From the NCBI GenBank assembly GCA_947495695.1, contig CANLZP010000001.1:951069-1015068 (forward strand): 64,000 nucleotides of DNA, in the 5' to 3' direction. The position numbers and the translations under genes were made by a program. Shown here one piece after another: positions 61,107 to 64,000 of the stretch. The notes under the pieces were generated by a model. It was not told where the DNA came from and did not search any database. It saw only the letters and a program-made list of their open reading frames with translations. The stretch's first letter is position 1; each line of letters begins with the position of its first letter. This DNA comes from an uncultured Erythrobacter sp. (GTDB taxonomy: Bacteria; Pseudomonadota; Alphaproteobacteria; Sphingomonadales; Sphingomonadaceae).

Positions 61107-62285
61107 TCAATTGCCCCCACTTTGTGCTTGCGGGACGGTGATCGGCTGCGGCGCAGTGGCGCGCTTCCTGATCTCGGGCAGTGGTAGGTAAGGCGTCACG
61201 CCTTCTGTCTCGATGATGGTTTTATCCGTCTGGCTGAGCACGCGCTCCATCGTTTCATAATAGAGCCGCTGGCGCGTTACCCGTGGCGCAAGCCGGTATT
61301 CTTCATAAACCTTGTCAAAGGCTTGCGCCTGACCTTCAGCCTGAGCCAACACTTGCTGAGCATAACCCTGGGCCTGATTGCGCGCAGCATCGGCATTTTG
61401 CTCCGCCACCTGCACATCGCGGAAGGCATCAACCACTTCTGCAGGAGGGTCAGCCTTTTCAATTTCCACACCCAACACCTGAATGCCGGCCTGATAGGAA
61501 TCGAGCACTTCCTGCATCCGTTCACGCACGTTCTGCTCAATCGCGGCACGGCCTTGACCCGAGAATGTCTCGTCCAGTTGCTTTTCCGCAATCGAGGCGC
61601 GCATCGCGGCCTCGGCCACTTCGGCCACGGTTTCTTCTGGTTGGACCAAACGGAATTTGAACTGTTCCAAATTCTTGATGTTCCAACGCACGATGTAGCT
61701 GAGGTCGACCAGATTCTGATCGCCGGTCAGGATCAGCTTTACGCCTTCGCTAGAACCCGGAATGTTCAGCGCGCGCACGCCTTGCACATCTTCGATATCG
61801 ACAACCTCGATTGGATAAGGGGCCGAGAAGTTCAGGCCAGAATTCATGGTCCGGGTAAAGCTACCCAGCGTTTTGACGACGCCTTGTTCTTTCGGCCCGA
61901 CCAGATGCGTGCTGGTCATGAAAATACCAACCGCCACAATCGCAATCAAAGCCAAGGGTAGCCAGCTTTTGCCGCCGGGACGTTGAGGGAAATTGAAATT
62001 GGGGCCGCGCGGACCCCCGCCACGATTGGGACCTTCGGGACCGCGATTTTTGAAAATGTCTTCAATGCTGGCCGAACGGCGACCATCGGATGACTTGCCA
62101 CCTCCGGGTAGCCAAGGGTTGCGAGGGCCACTTTCACCGCCGCCATCGCCACCACCATCGGGGCCGCCTGTGTCGCCGTCCCCGCCATCACCGCCGCCAT
62201 TGGCGCCGTTATTGCCACTACCCCAAGGGCTTTTTCCCGCCATCGCGAGACCCATGCGCTGTTTCAAACCGTTAAATATGTCCAT
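61107..62285 (-). CDS. hflK: HflK, SPFH-domain modulator of FtsH
   Basis: The start at 62285 (MDIFNGLKQRMGLAMAGKSP) gives 392 residues; codons further upstream run into the mrp gene on the other strand. A Gly/Asp-rich disordered N-terminus (about residues 18-90) leads to a membrane helix (LALIAIVAVGIFMTSTHLVG). The band-7 domain has LNFSAPYPIEVVDIEDVQGV, VRWNIKNLEQFKF and AAMRASIAEKQLDETFSGQG, then the coiled-coil. It partners with HflC. The gene pair is divergent from mrp, with only 74 bases between. Confidence 0.95.
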   Translation of the reverse strand: MDIFNGLKQRMGLAMAGKSPWGSGNNGANGGGDGGDGDTGGPDGGGDGGGESGPRNPWLPGGGKSSDGRRSASIEDIFKNRGPEGPNRGGGPRGPNFNFPQRPGGKSWLPLALIAIVAVGIFMTSTHLVGPKEQGVVKTLGSFTRTMNSGLNFSAPYPIEVVDIEDVQGVRALNIPGSSEGVKLILTGDQNLVDLSYIVRWNIKNLEQFKFRLVQPEETVAEVAEAAMRASIAEKQLDETFSGQGRAAIEQNVRERMQEVLDSYQAGIQVLGVEIEKADPPAEVVDAFRDVQVAEQNADAARNQAQGYAQQVLAQAEGQAQAFDKVYEEYRLAPRVTRQRLYYETMERVLSQTDKTIIETEGVTPYLPLPEIRKRATAPQPITVPQAQSGGN

Positions 62286-62359
62286 AACTCTTTTATAGGG
62301 CCGGTTCTGACGAAAAACAGGGGTGGCGGACGTGAAAATGCTGCTAGAGCGCTGACGCG

Positions 62360-63337
62360 ATGGATGAACAGGCTTTGATCGAGTGTTTACCGGCCCCAAT
62401 TGCGGCGCGTGTTAAATCGGCGCGGATGGTCAATGATCGCGCGGTTGTGGTCATGGACGCTTCCGGCCTTTCCGCGGCGCAGCGGGCGGAAATTGAGCAA
62501 GAAGCCACTGATATTTTGATCCAACAACCCGGCGTTGCCGAAGTGCGCGTGGCGATGATGGCGGATAAAATCACCCGCCGCATAATTGCTGTTGGGTCGG
62601 GCAAGGGCGGTGTGGGTAAATCCACCCTGACCGCCAATCTGGCCGTCGCTTTGAAGCGCATGGGCCACAAGGTTGGGGTGGTGGACGCCGATATCTATGG
62701 CCCCTCGCAGCCCAAATTACTGGCCAATGAAGGCGCCAAACCCGAGGCTGCACCCGATGACAAATTGACCGCTGTGCCCAGCAAGCACGGCGTTCCAGTG
62801 CTATCGATGGGTTATTTGGTCAAACCGGCCCAGGCATTGGCATGGCGCGGTCCTATGGTGGGCAATGCTCTGACGCAATTGATCGACGCGGAATGGGGCG
62901 ATGTGGAATTGCTGCTGCTCGATCTGCCGCCAGGCACGGGCGATGTGCAGATTACCATGCTGCAAAAGCATAAACCCGATGGCGCGGTGCTGGTCTCAAC
63001 CCCGCAGGATCTGGCTTTGATCGATGCCGCGCGCGCTGGACAATTGTTCGAACAGGGGCAGGTGCCGATCATCGGATTGGTGGAAAACATGGCGGGTTAT
63101 GCCTGCCCGCATTGCGGGGAAGTGTCCGATCCCTTTGGCAGAGGCGGCGTGGAGAAAATGGCGGGCACGGTGGATATTCCCTTCCTTGGCCGGATCCCGT
63201 TGGCGATGTCTATCCGCGAGTCTGGTGATAGCGGCGAGCCTCCTGCAACCGGCGATAGCGACGAGGGGCAGGCCTTTACCGCAGTGGCCCAAAAGATCAG
63301 CGATTGGCTGGGTGCCTTGAATAAAGGGGCGGCCTGA
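62360..63337 (+). CDS. apbC: Mrp/NBP35-family iron-sulfur cluster carrier ATPase
   Basis: This 325-residue protein has an N-terminal MIP18-like (DUF59) domain (ATDILIQQPGVAEVRVAMMA). The P-loop ATPase domain then has the deviant Walker A GSGKGGVGKSTLTANLAVA (about residue 75), VVDADIYGPSQPKLL, DLPPGTGDVQITMLQ and the cluster-binding CXXC in MAGYACPHCGE (about residue 245). It binds and transfers Fe-S clusters to apoproteins. The downstream gene, a molybdenum-dependent hydroxylase subunit whose complex needs Fe-S clusters, starts 2 bases after the stop. Confidence 0.95.
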   Translation: MDEQALIECLPAPIAARVKSARMVNDRAVVVMDASGLSAAQRAEIEQEATDILIQQPGVAEVRVAMMADKITRRIIAVGSGKGGVGKSTLTANLAVALKRMGHKVGVVDADIYGPSQPKLLANEGAKPEAAPDDKLTAVPSKHGVPVLSMGYLVKPAQALAWRGPMVGNALTQLIDAEWGDVELLLLDLPPGTGDVQITMLQKHKPDGAVLVSTPQDLALIDAARAGQLFEQGQVPIIGLVENMAGYACPHCGEVSDPFGRGGVEKMAGTVDIPFLGRIPLAMSIRESGDSGEPPATGDSDEGQAFTAVAQKISDWLGALNKGAA

Positions 63338-63339
63338 GC

Positions 63340-64000
63340 ATGGAGTTGACCCGCCGCGGTGTGCTCACCGGAGCTGCTGTTGGCGGCGGGTTTGTGGTTG
63401 CGTGGATGCTGTTACCTCGCAGCTATCCCAACCCACTGGAAACACAGGCTGAAGAATATTCCTTTGATGCCTGGATCAAGATTGCCAGCGACGGGGTGAT
63501 CACCGTGGCTTTGCCGCAATTGGAGATGGGGCAAGGGGTCAGCACGATCCTGCCCCAGATTGTTGCAGCTGAGCTGGGAGCGGATTGGCGACAGATCGCG
63601 GTGGAGCCAGCTTCGGTCAGCGCATTGTATGCCAATGCCGTATTGGCCGCGCGCTGGGCGCCGCTTTGGGGCGGCGTTATGGCGGGTTGGGCGGACACGC
63701 CCGACGCAATCATGACCCAGCGCTTTGCCGGCAGCACGCGCTTTATGGCGACCGCCGATGGCACCAGTTTGGAAGCATTCGAACAGCCGTGCCGAATGGC
63801 CGCAGCAGCTGCTCGAGGCATGTTGACCCAGGCTGCAGCGGAGCGCTGGAATGTCTCGCCCGAACAATGCGAGGCCGAGCAAGGATTTGTGGTTTTCGAA
63901 GACCAGCGCCTGAGTTTTGCCGAATTGGCGGCAGAGGCAGCCGATCAATCGCCGCCCGATCCACCGCCACTGAAGACCCGGCCCTATGCGGAAAATCCGC
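63340..64000 (+). CDS. Tat-exported molybdenum hydroxylase large subunit (isoquinoline/aldehyde oxidoreductase type), 3'-truncated by window edge
   Basis: The ATG at 63340 starts two bases after the mrp stop; the frame stays open to the window end (220 codons of a protein normally about 700-770 residues). The N-terminus MELTRRGVLTGAAVGGGFVV is a twin-arginine signal. It is followed by FDAWIKIASDGVITVALPQL and EMGQGVSTILPQIVAAELGA, the molybdopterin-binding large-subunit motif of the xanthine dehydrogenase/IorB family, and by ISO-type sequence WNVSPEQCEAEQG. It would oxidise aldehydes or N-heterocycles in the periplasm. A small 2Fe-2S subunit gene is expected downstream. Confidence 0.85.
   Translation, partial: MELTRRGVLTGAAVGGGFVVAWMLLPRSYPNPLETQAEEYSFDAWIKIASDGVITVALPQLEMGQGVSTILPQIVAAELGADWRQIAVEPASVSALYANAVLAARWAPLWGGVMAGWADTPDAIMTQRFAGSTRFMATADGTSLEAFEQPCRMAAAAARGMLTQAAAERWNVSPEQCEAEQGFVVFEDQRLSFAELAAEAADQSPPDPPPLKTRPYAENP

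Overview
The window is bacterial chromosomal DNA, most likely from an alphaproteobacterium of the order Sphingomonadales (Erythrobacteraceae/Sphingomonadaceae type). This is inferred from gene style and order: a zinc-ribbon DUF3426 gene divergent from ftsE-ftsX-DUF218-plsC, an htrA-hflC-hflK/mrp block, metX-metW divergent from hisC-tyrA, a large sphingomonad-type TonB receptor and moderately high GC. No database search was possible. Coding density is high on both strands. I saw no insertion sequence, rRNA, CRISPR array or prophage; one tRNA-Leu is present.

Layout. 1-5.4 kb: the 3' end of an RND efflux pump gene, its outer-membrane factor, a GltS-type symporter and a DUF4136 lipoprotein. 5.4-6.1 kb: a coupled pair encoding a glycine-zipper protein and an HdeA-like protein. 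6.4-18.8 kb: a redox/electrophile-defence region with a VOC protein, azoreductase, CX4C flavoprotein disulfide reductase, AhpD-like protein, YHS protein, secreted isochorismatase-like hydrolase, AraC regulator, DUF1348 protein, PNPOx-like flavoprotein, GST, LysR regulator, outer-membrane barrel, DUF983 protein and glutaredoxin. Three copies of a T-N11-A type box (TTCC-N7-GGAATAATA and one variant) suggest a LysR regulon.

20.2-35.7 kb: a catabolic region for an unidentified substrate. It encodes a short MmgE/PrpD protein, a crotonase-fold protein, a YciI protein, a quinone oxidoreductase, hydantoinase/oxoprolinase HyuA and HyuB, an HMG-CoA-lyase-like enzyme, a CaiB CoA-transferase, a GntR/FCD regulator, a racemase-fold protein, two SnoaL-like proteins, a TonB receptor and an isochorismatase-fold amidohydrolase. 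Its two main regulatory gaps share a TTGTATACAA palindrome and an upstream array of about seven units phased at 11 bp (core CCCTAGAT toward the gene). The arrays are the most novel-looking signal in the window.

35.7-45.8 kb: MTA phosphorylase, GST, aldehyde dehydrogenase, a lipase-like hydrolase, an APH-type kinase with an acyl-CoA dehydrogenase, an amino-acid permease and alanine dehydrogenase. 45.9-64 kb: core functions, namely tRNA-Leu(GAG), a DUF3426 zinc-ribbon protein, FtsE/FtsX, DUF218, PlsC, TyrA, HisC, MetX, MetW, MsrB, PBP1A, HtrA, HflC/HflK, Mrp and the start of a Tat-exported molybdenum hydroxylase large subunit that runs off the end.

Functions are assigned from motifs and protein length read by eye. 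Start codons were re-chosen where Shine-Dalgarno sequence, overlap with a neighbour or a signal peptide argued for it; these choices are stated in each entry.
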